Assembly (NCBI RefSeq): GCF_000764305.2
Contig: NW_025935237.1
Location: forward strand, 186,001 to 250,000
Source of the DNA: Hyalella azteca
Lineage: Eukaryota > Arthropoda > Malacostraca > Amphipoda > Hyalellidae
DNA length: 64,000 bases
Direction of reading: 5' to 3'
Positions 33,601 to 44,764 of this stretch are shown here, one piece after another. A program made the position numbers and the translations under genes. Under the pieces are notes generated by a model that made no database searches, was not told the DNA's origin, and saw only the letters and a list, made by a program, of their open reading frames with translations. How positions within the stretch are numbered: position 1 is the stretch's first letter; each line of letters starts with the position of its first letter.

Positions 33601-36032
33601 AATGTAATGTTGATATTTTAGGAAAAAGATTTTAAGTTCCTCACCACCCTGCCAAATCTTCCAAGTTTTTATGAGGGCAAAAATATAATAGAATCAAGGG
33701 ATCGTCGCAATACGAACAGTAAGTGAATAATAAGATATTTATTTCGCTGCCTTTTGTGAATAAAAAATTTCCCGTAGGTGATGCATAGTAGAAAATAACC
33801 TGATATTTCGACATGAGTGTTCATAGTGAATCCGTTTAGATTTTTAATCTCAGGATAAGTATTATTATGAACTTCAGCAAGTTCATCTCGCGGAAAAGTG
33901 CAAGACAGATTTAAAGCAATAAGCATTTATGTAATTTTAAATAAAAATTATAAAATCACAATAGATGGAGAAAACAATTGTGAGCATGCTAGCTATTCTT
34001 ACTATTACTTCATATAAATAGTTGTAAGAACAGCCACTTAATCAATTGGCCGGAAGTTGGTATCTCAAGAACTACAAAGCAATGTTAACGTCACAATTAA
34101 AGAACTTAAAAGCAAAGAAAACTTGAAGTAAGAAATTTACCAAATTTTTTATAACGTTTCGGACACCAGCTTAATCACAAGTTCAAAACCTTTTAGAAAA
34201 TACAAGTACAATCAGCAGCAGGATCTAACTGACATAGTACTTATATATTCTTTAAGAAATCTTTAAACTGATGATGGTGAATTTTCATTGAGATTTCTTA
34301 GCTTTTAAATTCCTGGTGAAGCGATTAAAGTAACACAACTGACTAGTGACGTTTTAACTTTGTAGAGATAACTTCTCTGCAGGTATCTCAAGAATTACGA
34401 CACTTTTTGAACTTCATAAATGCAAATTTATTCCTAGTATCAAACGAGTTACGAAACTGCTTAATCCCGGCTCGCCATTGAGCTGTGGTTGCGACAGAAG
34501 CGCTGTCACGCTCCATGGCTGTGTTCTACGCGAAGCTTCTTCTGAATGTATTATCGTCCCAGAATTGTGACGGATGCATGTTTTGTCGATTGTCCGATGG
34601 TCGTACGGTATTCTATACTAACAGATGGATTGACTAACAGATGGACTGTCCGATTTCAATGAAAGATTTTTACTAACACATGGATTGTCCGATTGTGGTA
34701 CGGGAGTCTATACTAACAGATGGATTGACTAACAGATGGACTGTCCGATTGCAATGAAAGATTTTTTACTAACACATGGATTGTCCGATTGCGGTGTGTG
34801 ATTCTCTACTAATCGATGAGTTGTCCGATTGCGGTTTGGGATCCTTACTAACACATGGATTGTCCGATTGTGGTACGGTATTCTATACTAACAGATGGAT
34901 TGACTAACAGATGGACTGTCCGATTGCAATGAAAGATTTTTTACTAACACATGGATTGTCCGATTGCGGTGTGTGATTCTCTACTAATCGATGAGTTGTC
35001 CGATTGCGGTTTGGGATCCTTTTCTAGCCGATGGAGTGTCCATTTGCGTTGCAAATCCGTTACTAACAGATGGATTGCACGATTTCGATGCGTGATCCGC
35101 TGCTAGCCAATGGATTTCCGTTTGCGGTGTAGAACCCTTAACCAATTAGTGAGTTATCCGATTGCGTGGTAGGATCCTTCACTGACCGATAGATTGTCCG
35201 ATTGCGGTGCGGGATCCTTAAGTGACAGACAATCAAATGTCCGCCGTTAGTATTGTGGTGTCGCTTTTCGACATGAAGTATACGAATATCAAAATTTTAC
35301 AACATTCGCAGAGTAACGATGGCATCGTAAAGTTATGTCAAATCAATGAATAACTTAGGTTGAAGGGCGAAGTCGCTCGCTGAAATGCGTCAGAATGAAA
35401 CCTTACTTTTTTCGATTAGATAGTTCATTAAGGAATCTCTTTTAAATCTTGCTACCAGTAAACTGAGAATACTGGTAGATGACCTTTAATGGTAGCTTGC
35501 CTTTATTCAAGAAATATGTTAATGTTTCTGGCGATTGTCTGTAAAAGTGCCTTGTATCCAAGCTCAGATGTGTGCTGACAATGTACAAGTTATCGCAACC
35601 CTCTTTCTTACATTTTTTCCTGATACCTTTTATACGTTAGGTAATTGAGTTGCTAACACGTAGAGTAGAACTAATTGTTACTATTTTGTTCATCAATTCG
35701 TAAAACTTGATTGGCTTTGTATTGCCAATTTTAAATTATCTCTTTCCATCAAATTAATTTCCAAGCAATAATTTCTGAAAGCTTCCAGTAACTTGACCGG
35801 ATTCTGGTAAGACGGATAATGGTCATATAGTGCGTTCAATGTTGATGAAATGTCTACCCAACTTGAACTTTTTTGCGTTACTGCAGTTCATTTGCCGCAT
35901 TATGGCCTACTTACCAGCTCCAGATACGCAAATATATTGCAGCAGTCGCTACAACTTTCCAGACATCATTACTTTGTTGTACACCGCGCACTTACCGAGC
36001 ACCAGCACCAAATAAGTTAACTCCAGCCTCAT
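26508..36032 (-). CDS. CPAP1-like chitin-binding cuticular protein, whole gene, 4 coding exons
   Basis: Predicted to be a secreted cuticle/extracellular-matrix protein binding chitin through one peritrophin-A (CBM14) domain. Exons 35996-36032, 29918-30279, 28702-28873 and 26508-27613 join in frame to 558 residues. Signal peptide 1-20 (MRLELTYLVLVLGLAALAGA, cleavage before QQR); Pro-rich heptads (A/V)PTP(P/A)RP at about 50-130; two His runs (6 and 7) at about 138-152; the linker VPGEPGDDYPI typical of arthropod CPAP1 proteins; six chitin-binding cysteines at 185, 200, 206, 221, 234 and 242; then a long Pro-rich C-terminus with 9-residue (APAPPRPIP) and 5-residue (TQPRP) repeats. The 5.7-kb first intron separates signal peptide from mature protein. 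The antisense open frames over the Pro-rich repeats are composition artefacts. Confidence 0.93.
27614..28701 (-). other. CPAP1-like intron 3
   Basis: AT-rich. At 28390-28620 it holds two loose copies of a dispersed repeat ('gattaagcg', 'ctactcgta', 'atcaac') that also forms the tandem array at 41.57-41.92 kb. Nothing coding seen. Confidence 0.5.
28702..28873 (-). CDS. CPAP1-like exon 3: His-rich segment and first chitin-binding Cys
   Basis: Acceptor TTCTAACAG, donor GTAAGC, phase 0 to 1. Codes PSVD, a six-His run, DD, a seven-His run, then PLEWLREAVPGEPGDDYPI and QTSFVCEGKVE. The split Gly codon joins to YYADIETRC in exon 4, completing the domain. His runs could bind metal or change charge with pH; that is inference. 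Confidence 0.94.
29510..29700 (+). repeat. Dispersed repeat, copy 1 (inverted partner at 48985-49195)
   Basis: 'cccctaacaaaatttag' followed by 'aaatcagct..catgtccg' recurs on the opposite strand at 49.2 kb in the same order. Located in CPAP1 intron 2. No coding frame; identity is highest in the first 110 bases. Confidence 0.6.
29918..30279 (-). CDS. CPAP1-like exon 2: N-terminal proline-rich arm
   Basis: Acceptor TTTTATTTGCAG; codes LAALAGAQQRPQYDYLPPEN, a short Gly/Leu linker, nine heptads of the (A/V)PTP(P/A)RP type, and EPPRPEPPRP, ending APAPT at donor GTGAGT. No Cys. Such arms are probably extended polyproline-II rods. Confidence 0.93.
33255..33545. repeat. Tandem repeat, about 65-70 base unit, four copies
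   Basis: Units share 'gtctcgctcaaactc', 'atg(g/a)catgatttca' and 'ttgccgc'. Diverged, so older than most arrays here. Confidence 0.82.
34580..35225. repeat. Tandem repeat with higher-order structure
   Basis: Basic unit about 38 bases ('ggattgtccgattgcggt', 'gggatccttactaac'), roughly 16 copies. A block of about 175 bases made of several variants is itself repeated (about 34680-34850 and 34856-35025), nearly without change. Confidence 0.9.
35996..36032 (-). CDS. CPAP1-like exon 1: start and signal peptide
   Basis: 37 coding bases, MRLELTYLVLVL plus the first base of Gly13, then donor GTAAGT. Found by searching for a phase 1 donor after a hydrophobic start; joining it to exon 2 (LAALAGA-QQ) makes a textbook signal peptide, which strongly supports the call. 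Confidence 0.85.
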
Positions 36033-36112
36033 CGCCCGGAGTTGTACTGACGCTCGTCCTTACAACACAACTTACAATAATCGACTCGAGGCTGCAGATG
36101 CACTACCCTTCC

Positions 36113-36120
36113 CTTATATA
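36113..36120 (-). promoter_or_regulatory. TATA box of the CPAP1-like gene
   Basis: Minus-strand TATATAAG about 80 bases upstream of the CPAP1 start codon. A start of transcription about 30 bases on (near 36088) would give a 5' leader of about 55 bases. A TCAGT initiator-like motif at 36046-36050 is too far from the box to be paired with it. Confidence 0.6.
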
Positions 36121-38200
36121 CCTCGTAAGAGACGCGTGCAGTGTTGCCAGAAGACCACGTGACTTGCATCGGCCCTGCCATTGGTGCCTTCACCCCATGC
36201 CATCCTTTGCTGTGGGTAACCAACTTCCTGTTCGACTGCGTCAATTACACGCTACTCTCATACAACAATAACCTAAGTTTCTTGATAATAGATCTCAGAT
36301 CTCACGGGCCCCCCCTCCATTGGCAGGCTCACAGGCTGTGTTTCGTCCTCCTTGAAACGATTTCGTTTGACTTTATTCGGGTTTCCTGGTCCCTACAGAA
36401 CTGTTAAAGGCTACGTTAATTGAATGTGGTTGGCCTCGGAACGACTTGCCGCCTCAGCACCTGAAGACTCTCAGCTTCTGCCGCTTCAGGCAGGAAGACG
36501 ATCCCATTTTTTTCGCGTTTATAATCGCGCTCGCATTTGTTGTTGCAGTGCAGAGGAAGGACGCCGCGTGAAAGTAAGAGTGCACGCCGAAAGTGCGTTA
36601 ATCTTTCGCAGGGGAGAGACAGAAGGCGTTCATGGCCCACTTCTTCACATGAAGGCAGAGCGGATATTTGATTACTTAATATAGATATATGAAGAGATAT
36701 TTGCTCACGATATTTGTTTAGGAGATGGTAAATTGTTGAAGACACGTTAAATGCATGAATAATTATTAAGCGAATGACACTCAATTTTTATACGAGTATG
36801 CTCATGATAGTCTTACTTAATAAATTTACTTATCCCTGCTTAGAATCACAGGTAATGACGGATTATTTCGCTAATCAGGAGTATAAATTTCTTCATGTAT
36901 TGAAATGAGTATAAAAAGAGTTATTGAATCGTACGCTTGTGGACTGTTCCGCGCAGCATTTTCTTTAAGGACACTAAACCAACATTTTGCTACGATTTCA
37001 AAAAAGCAAAATAAATACATAAATTTTCCTTAATTTTTCGAAAATCCACTATTTATATTTGCTAAGATAAGCTGTCACTATTGTATCACAGGCGAACAAT
37101 ATCAGGAGGATCTCTGTCACTATTGCACTAGACGGGCACAATACCAGGAGGATCTTGATAAACTAAATACTATATTATTATAGGCATTAAATATTTAATT
37201 ATTCTAGTCATTTAATACTAAATAATTCCAAATACTAAATACTAAATTATTTTGATTATTGAATACTAAATTATTCTAAGTATTAATACTAAATTAGTCA
37301 AATAAATACGAAATTATTCTAGGTAGGTATTAAGTACTAAAATACCCCCAAATTGTTCTAAGTGCTAAATACTAAATTATACTAAGTACCAAATACTAAT
37401 TTATTGTAAGTGCTATATACTAAATTATTTTATATTTTTTGTTAATTCTGTGCATGTTCTTTGTACGAAGTGTAAATAATAACGCAGAAGAATTACATCT
37501 ATATAGGTATTAAAAAAAATATATGTATTCAAAATTTCAAGCCAAAGTTCAGAAATAATTTGTCTGCTTAATTATTAATGCTCAAAACTAGCTAAAACTA
37601 ATGCACTTTTTGAAATTTCACTGCTGCCTGATTTACTATAAAATGCTTGATTTTGCTTAAAGTTTTTATCCAACATTAACTTCCTATTACAGTTGATCAA
37701 TAGTGAGGAGAGGACGATATTTTACAACAATTTAAAACGCATATTGATGCGGAATTAATACCTATTCCTAATTATTCATTCATCTCATCTGCATTTGTTT
37801 GGTACAGGTTCGTGTTGAAAGCCAAGCGCATTTACTCGGAATAAAATCCTTTGGTTGATAAGTTTTTGGTATTCCATCCTGCAAGGATCGCTGTGCTTCA
37901 GACTAAGTTAAAAGAAACATTCACAAGTCGCTGTATAAATTCCGTGTTTTGATTCATGGTTGTTTTATGAGACAAGGAAATTATAAAGGCAGATCAAGAA
38001 GAGTTTTTTAACGCACCTCAAACCGGTTTTTACGCGCGGGAGTCTCAGCTTCTGCATTGAAGCGCAAGTGATGCACGGCGCCTATACTCAGAAATATGAA
38101 TTGATCATTTTGTCCAAATAGTGACTCAGCATCTGCATGGAGCACTGATACTCCCTTTTGAAGAGCTAAACTTGGTCCAAATTACCAATAAAAAGTGTAA
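36121..38200. other. Region upstream of CPAP1, no gene seen
   Basis: The first 500 bases are less AT-rich (CACGTG at about 36157, ATTGG at 36180) and may be promoter. 37150-37440 is a low-complexity run of 'tactaaattattcta'. The overlapping open frames at 36416-36784 on both strands show no recognisable protein. Confidence 0.5.
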
Positions 38201-38237
38201 ATAAAGCATCGTTACTTGGTGAAAATCTCAACCATTT

Positions 38238-38396
38238 TTAGTGCATTTTCTCATTTGTGGAAAAAATGCGCTATTGTGCTCGCCATGTCCGTCTGTCCGT
38301 CCGTCTGTCTGTCTGTCCGTGACTTCACGTTTTCGTCGATTTTGAGAAAATGCGCTCTCTGTCACTCACTGCAGTGGGTACTGGGTTATATTTTTT
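38238..38396 (-). mobile_element. Foldback short element with GACG core, copy 1
   Basis: Inverted ends 'gcgcattttctc' and 'gagaaaatgcgc' flank 'catggcgagcacaata' and a variable tetranucleotide run (gacg/gaca). Next to one end is the palindrome cactgcagtg. Same family as 44591-44764, 52773-52960 and 55638-55796; this copy is in the opposite orientation. Confidence 0.82.
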
Positions 38397-39469
38397 TGAG
38401 TGATGCATGTCCACTTTTCATGCAGATTTTATGAGTCTTGCAGGACCTGCCAACCAGTTAGGCATGACCCTGGGGACCTGCATGGTCAGTATGGCCCAAG
38501 GTCAGTGTGCCCAAGGCCGGGACCTTCCACGTCATTTTGTCTTATAAATCAAACATCGGTATTCCTACTCACCGGGCATCTGACTTTGAAATAATAACGT
38601 TGATTAAACATTAATTTGAGCGTAATTTGCTTGAAGTAAATTTCGACCATTCGTTCCCGCACGACACAACTTTTGGCTCGTCCGTCAACCTCGATTGTCA
38701 GGCTGTCATACAAGACGCAATTCTTAACAAACCGTGAAATGTTATTACTAAGACTACATTATTACGCCGTATTTGAACGAACCGTGATAACGTCATTATC
38801 CCAAACACGCCATAACGAACCTGGTCATTGGCTGGAATCTTGCCATTGACGATGGTATATTCCAGCATAGACTAGAGGCTCGCGACGAAATAACATTATT
38901 GCGTAAGCGCTATTTTTATACAGTATGTTTATTCAGCAACCGCACTAGCCGAATACCCGCAGTGATCGTAACCGTGACCCACAGCAGGTTTACACGAGCA
39001 TCTCATTAACATTTGAACTATTACAATCATTTTCAATTCGGCTGTCTGATTTACGTTGAATTTTACACATTTTAAAAATACAAATAGATAAGCAAGCACA
39101 ATTGTTAAATTCAGATAATTATCGTTTCTATAACTCAATCAGATTATTTTATATTTTTGAGGAGACGATTTAAATTTTCTACATCTCTTATATGAAATTA
39201 TTTTAATTACTAGTAAATTTAAACTGAATTACACAACAAAATTGAAATATTTATTTGCTTTTTTTCACTCAATGATGCATGCATAATCAATCGCGTTTAT
39301 TAACCTTCAGCCTCAACTGTGGGAATGAGAGGAATATCCTGTAAGATTTATAATTTAATTTCAACCCCATACATGAAATTTATATGACATTAATGCCATG
39401 CTGATCATGTCGGCTGTCGGCATGCAGAGATGAGCTTCCCTCCAGCGCCAACGCGGAGTGGGCTATGCG

Positions 39470-39895
39470 GATTTTAGACAGTCATAAGATTATGACAGTC
39501 ATAAGATTATGACAGTCATAAGATTATGACAGTCATAAGATTATGACAGTCATAAGATTATGACTGTTTTATCCCTACGATAGTCATAAGATTATAACTG
39601 CTTTATCCCTACGACAGTCTTAAGATTATGACTGTTTTATCCCTACGACAGTCTTACGATTATGACTGTTTTATCCCTATGACACTCTTAAGATTATGAC
39701 TGTTTTATCCCTACGACAGTCATAAGATTATGACTGTTTTATCCCTATGACACTCTTAAGATTATGACTGTTTTATCCCTACCACAGTCTTAAGATTATG
39801 ACTGTTATATCCCTACGACAGTCTTAAGATAATGACTGTTTTATCCCTACGACAGTCTTACGATTATGACTGTTATATCCCTATGACACTCTTAA
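39470..39895. repeat. Palindromic satellite 'cagtcataagattatgactg'
   Basis: Five copies of a 17-base form followed by about ten copies of a 34-36 base form that adds 'ttttatccctac'. The core is a perfect hairpin: cagtcataa - ga - ttatgactg. Confidence 0.92.
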
Positions 39896-41569
39896 GATTG
39901 TGGTATTCTAAGTGCGACAGACAATCATATTTCTGAAGCAACCAATACATCTCAACCCTGAACTAAAGATCCGATCAATGATAATTTGAAATTGTGGTCT
40001 GATGCGATGACATTTCTTACGTAGGTTGAGATAATATTTATATAGATAGTATATATAGCTGTTAGATAATAGGAGTGTATAACCACTTAAATAAACTATA
40101 CATCTAGTGCCACGTTGACGTGCATTTAGTTCCTCTAGTATGGGACTAATACTAGTGTAGATTTAATATACTAATACTAGATTTGATACTAGTGTAGATG
40201 CACTTATTTCCGCACACCACAGCGAACAAAATTTATTGGGTTACCAGTATGAAATAATATCCAGTATGTTACTTTAAATAGCTTGTAATGTTTCAAGGAA
40301 ATTAGAAGGTGAATTCACGTAAAGGTTCCTAACATCCGGCTCGCGGTCTCCAGTAGACGGCATTCCATTGACGCGCTACAAGCTGTTTGAGTGTTAAACG
40401 TCCCTGTATTTTGTACGGGCGAAATTCAAACCTTTAATGGAGGTGGTCGCTTTATATTCTCCAGGACCTGGGACCCCAAATATGGTGAACATAAAGGCTT
40501 GTCGTGAGCGATCGCTGCCAATGAAATAGGAACCCCTGCAAGGCTTTCCAAAGATGCAAAATTCGTTGATCGCGATGATTTTTCATGGAAAATCTTGTTT
40601 TGAATTTTACTGTTTGGAAGTGCCTTGTCGTAGTAAAATTATTATAGTAGGTATTTTTTGTTGCAAGAATATGTCAGTGAGTTTGCCAAGGCTTTCAGTG
40701 CCTGAAACATTTTATTATTCATAACGTTACGAGATCGAACCGTGTTGCGTGTTAACTGAAGAAGAAGGCAAGGTAAAAGAAAATAGCTTGGTTTTAATGG
40801 GACATCGATTGCGACCTACAAGCTTTTATTTCCACGGCTCTTGGGAGAATTGAAATGAAAATGCGGACTACAGTTGGACATCTCTGCTCTTTGTTTCATT
40901 AAAATCGTGATCCAAGAAAAAATATGTAAAAATATAACTTCTGAAACTTCTGTAAAAAAATAAAAACTTCTGAATCAATATATGGGTAAAGAGATGGAGA
41001 GTAATGCCATTGAGTACGGCAGGCTCATAAATAGGCAGCTTTGAATGGGATAGAAAATGGATGGTTCTAAGAAAGAATAGCGCGATTGATAGAATTTGGA
41101 AATTTATTCTGCGCTGAAGAACTTCCCTGCAATATATCTGGTACATATAAGTATTTTCCAAAGTTTTGCATTCCGATACCGATTGAATTCATACATTAAT
41201 TGTGCTCAGATAGCAATTGCACGCTAATTACATTTACATGCAAGTACAGTTACATGCAAGTATCAATTGCATTTATACATTAATATTGTTGCAGTCAAAT
41301 ACCAAGTGTACGCAAATTCCAGTTATATGCAAATACCAATTGAATGCAAATACCAACGTAATATTCATCTCAAATACCAGTAACCCAGGCAATGCTCTTC
41401 CACAAGCGCGTCAGGTGCAGCACGGTAAGTCCGTTGATTGTTTGTTAGCTGCCATTCCATTACTCCTCGCCATCTTCGGCAGCGTCTTTAGCACATGATA
41501 AAATACAGAGAACTTTTGGAGGCGGGCGATGCAGCGTCACGCTGTGGGTGATGTCATCACCGGGTTTGT

Positions 41570-41915
41570 CCACCAGGCTTCTGACGTTGAAATTACGTTG
41601 ATTAAGCGATGTTGCAATGAAATCAACTCGTTATCAACGTTGTTTCTACCCATGGAGAAATGTTGTTCTACACAGACAGCGTTGACACCAGGCTTCTGAC
41701 GTTGAAATTACGTTGATAAAGCGATGTTTCAATGAAATCAACTCATTATCAACGTTGTTTCTACCCATGGAGAAATGTTGTTCTACACAGACAGCGTTGA
41801 CACCAGGCTTCTTACGATGAAATCACGTTGATTAAGCGATGTTTCAATGAAATCAACTCGTTATTAATGTTGTTTCTACCCATGGAGAAACGTTGTTCTA
41901 CGCAGACAGCGTTGC
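41570..41915. repeat. Tandem repeat, about 120-base unit, three copies
   Basis: Units carry 'ccaggcttctgacgttgaaa', 'ttacgttgattaagcgatgt' and 'tacccatggagaaa'. Near identical. Fragments of the same sequence occur at 28.4-28.6 kb and 38.58 kb. Confidence 0.92.
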
Positions 41916-41959
41916 CGGCGGCGCACTGAGCCAGCAACTGAGCCCGAATGATGATATTT

Positions 41960-42152
41960 CCTATGAACATATCAACGCATCATACAGGTTTTTCACTGCG
42001 GAACGATACGTCTTATTCCAGAAAAAAACCGGGTCAAGATGACCCACACCAGTGAAAAGGTGCATTGGTATTTGGACGAAGTCGCACTGATTTGCCTGAG
42101 TGCCTGGTCCAGTGACCATCCCGTTGAAGTGGTAGTCGCAATACTGCAACAT
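41960..42152 (-). other. Possible CUB-like exon fragment joined to a dispersed repeat
   Basis: After a TTTCAATGTTGCAG acceptor the frame reads YCDYHFNGMVTGPGTQANQC and DFVQIP, which resembles the start of CUB-like domains in secreted arthropod proteins (paired Cys, F, PG, D, IP). From 42060 downward the sequence belongs to a repeat seen at 44.8, 51.8 and 54.5 kb, so the frame beyond is not trustworthy. No partner exon identified, except possibly the donor-bearing stretch at about 42527-42560. Confidence 0.3.
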
Positions 42153-43384
42153 TGAAATGATATCTGCATTACGGACAATTATTTTATCAAGGTATCTATA
42201 ATACGATCACTAATCACCGTATGAATTATGATTCAAACATAAATTGTTTGAATTTATTTAATTTTTTTTATGCCTACGAACGGCATTTGTTAGTCTGCAA
42301 TACCATGCATCATGAACATTATGCGTACAGTACTTCCTTCCATTTTTTTTGCTCGTACCAATAGATTGTATATTTATATCATAAAATCCAAATTTTTGGA
42401 ACACATTAAACCTGAATTATTTACCCAATATTTTATGTTTATTCGCCTAAAATTGTGCAATTACTTTAAATTTTAAATTTCATATCTCATTAAGATATCA
42501 AAATGTAGAATATGATCGCTCGACTCACCCATGCCGGGTTTTTGAAAGATGTACTCAAGTTGATGTAAATGAGTCAAGAAGCAGTGAAGTCATGGCAAGT
42601 TATAAATCATTATTAGCTCTTGCAAAGACAGCTCACTGATGTCTTGAAGAATGACCTTCCTCAAGAGTAATCAATTATTCGGAGCCAGTGAATAATAAAA
42701 TATGTTTGGCGAATGGCTGCGCGGACTCCCGGAGGAAAACTTGAACAAATTTGTTGCTCGTCAGGCATGTGTAAGATTTTAATTGGGTTTTGACGTTGAA
42801 TGTAAACGAAGTAATTACAAAATTCTTGCAAAAAGGAAAAGAACTTTTGACTCATCAGTTAAAGACATGATGGCACAGGGTTGCTGTTTATTAAGTCCAG
42901 GAAGTCTGGAAAAACTCATTCCACGTAAAGATGTTAGTGGCTAATGATATAATGAATTTATTAATGAATAAATAATTAAAGAATAATTAATAAATAACTA
43001 ATGAATTTATTACAACTGAAAACAATATAAGTACCTTTATCATTTGTTTGCTTATAAAAAAGGATAAATGTTTTGCATAGACATTTTTGGTTCTTTTCTT
43101 CGCGAATTTAAATTTCTGTTACGTTTAGTGACGAAATACAAATTGAAAATAGATGCATGCAATGAATTTGAGATTTAAATGTTAGATTTAATTTAAAAAT
43201 TTTATATCGTACGCAAAGTCATTATTATTTTATTGAATAAAACATGAACATTCACGACAGGGGACTGGTGGCCACAACATCAAGAGGTGACATCGTGACC
43301 TGACATGACCTAGGACCTCAACCGCAGCGCGGTCACGTTCACGTGTACTGAGCACATCTTCTGTTTCTGTTGTTCATGTTTATT

Positions 43385-43625
43385 GTTGTGCACACTGCAA
43401 AAATAAGTGTAAACAATATAAAGTTATTTAGAAATTTTTCAAAAATGAACAGCTGGGCGCTATCTGTGTGCACACTGCAAAAATAACTGTAAACTATATA
43501 AAATTACTTGTAACTTTTTCAAAAATAAACTGCAGGGCGGTATCTGTGTGCACACTGCAAAAATAACTGCAACCAATATAAAAACATTCATAACTTTTCC
43601 TAAAATTAACTGCAAGGCAGTTTAA
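43385..43625. repeat. Tandem repeat, about 83-base unit, 2.7 copies
   Basis: Units begin 'gtgtgcacactgcaaaaata' and contain 'aactttt(t/c)caaaaa'. gtgcac is palindromic. Confidence 0.9.
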
Positions 43626-44084
43626 TATTAATACCATATTATTAAATTTCGTATCTGTTACGAGACGTCTTCGTTTTTTTGTATTTGCTCGAGCGTTTCA
43701 ATCGAATGGCGAGTGAGTCAAGAAAACTCGTAAAATTATTTGAAAGTATGTTTAGATTTGTAACTTGCAGATGCGTTGACATGCGCTTTTATATCAGCGC
43801 AAAAAACATGGAATGCATTCATTCAATTAATACAAATAGAACAAATTCCTTTACCTTCCCAAAGCTGTTCTTCTCAGAATTTATTCGCTCTTTTCCCATC
43901 TTGTTGAATTTGATTTCATTACCTAGCGCTTCAAAGTTTTTATTGTGTCAAAATCATACTCTCGTCTTCATTGCTAAAGAATTAAATATAGTTAAGTAAA
44001 TAAATCAAGCGCTTTTTGAACAATTATTGCATAACTGTTAGGTAACAATTATGTTAATGATTTTGCTTCACCCGCCATCTAGAG

Positions 44085-44225
44085 TCTAATTAAACATCCT
44101 TAAAATATAAATTTGGAGTCCTAAAATATCCTTAAAGTAGCCATCTGGTGTCATTCAATGTGCTTAAAAAAGGTCCATCTGCAGTCCTAAAATGTCCTTT
44201 GAGTAGCCATCTGGAGTCCTAAAAC
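44085..44225. repeat. Tandem repeat 'catctggagtcctaaaatgt'
   Basis: Four copies of a 35-50 base unit with 'ccttaaa(a/g)tagccatctg'. Confidence 0.8.
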
Positions 44226-44590
44226 ATAATTTTTTGTTGTTACATCTCAGGCCAACGAAGCCCATTCCATTGTCATCATTAAGGGCTGTCCTTGGCCCTT
44301 GCAGTTCATGCCCTCAATCTCATCATTACGACCCTCACGATGAACTATCATTACGATCCTCACGATGAACTGGTAAATCGTGCCCAGACTCGACCTTTTT
44401 ACATCTTTAATTACCAATTAAATTCAGTAAATTGCGTGAATACCTTATAACGCGGGCCATTCATCGTTCCCGTGACTCGCTGCCCTCCGAAATAATGAAT
44501 ATTACTGAACGTGTAAGTTCATGTCCTGCATTGATGCATGCCCGTGCAATGGTCCTGTTAACACTTGAAGAAATAAGTAAATTTATGTCT

Positions 44591-44764
44591 AAAAAATATA
44601 TCTCAGCACTCACTGCAGTGAGTGACAGAGAGCGCATTTTATCGTCGACGAAAACTTGAGGTCACGGACGGACGGACAGACGGACGGACAGACGGACGGA
44701 CAGACAGACGGACATGGCGAGCACAATAGTGCATTTTTTCCATAAATGAGAAAATGCGCTAAAA
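44591..44764 (+). mobile_element. Foldback short element with GACG core, copy 2
   Basis: Palindrome cactgcagtg, then 'gagcgcattttatcgtcgac', a run of gacg/gaca tetranucleotides, 'catggcgagcacaatag', and the inverted end 'gagaaaatgcgct'. No coding capacity. Confidence 0.85.

Larger units (their letters stand above)
30280..35995 (-). other. CPAP1-like intron 1, 5.7 kb
   Basis: Contains simple AT repeats (31965-31990), two tandem arrays (33255-33545, 34580-35225) and otherwise AT-rich unique sequence. 'gcaacagctaaacttggagc' occurs both at 23.57 kb and at 31.95 kb. No further exon recognised. Confidence 0.6.

Noticed and set aside
34550..35230. Possible CRISPR-like array (regular repeats)
   Set aside because: No unique spacers; units are contiguous and organised in higher-order blocks, and the genome is eukaryotic.
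36029..36784. Several open frames on both strands upstream of the CPAP1 start
   Set aside because: They overlap the promoter and first exon, run in conflicting directions and match no family.
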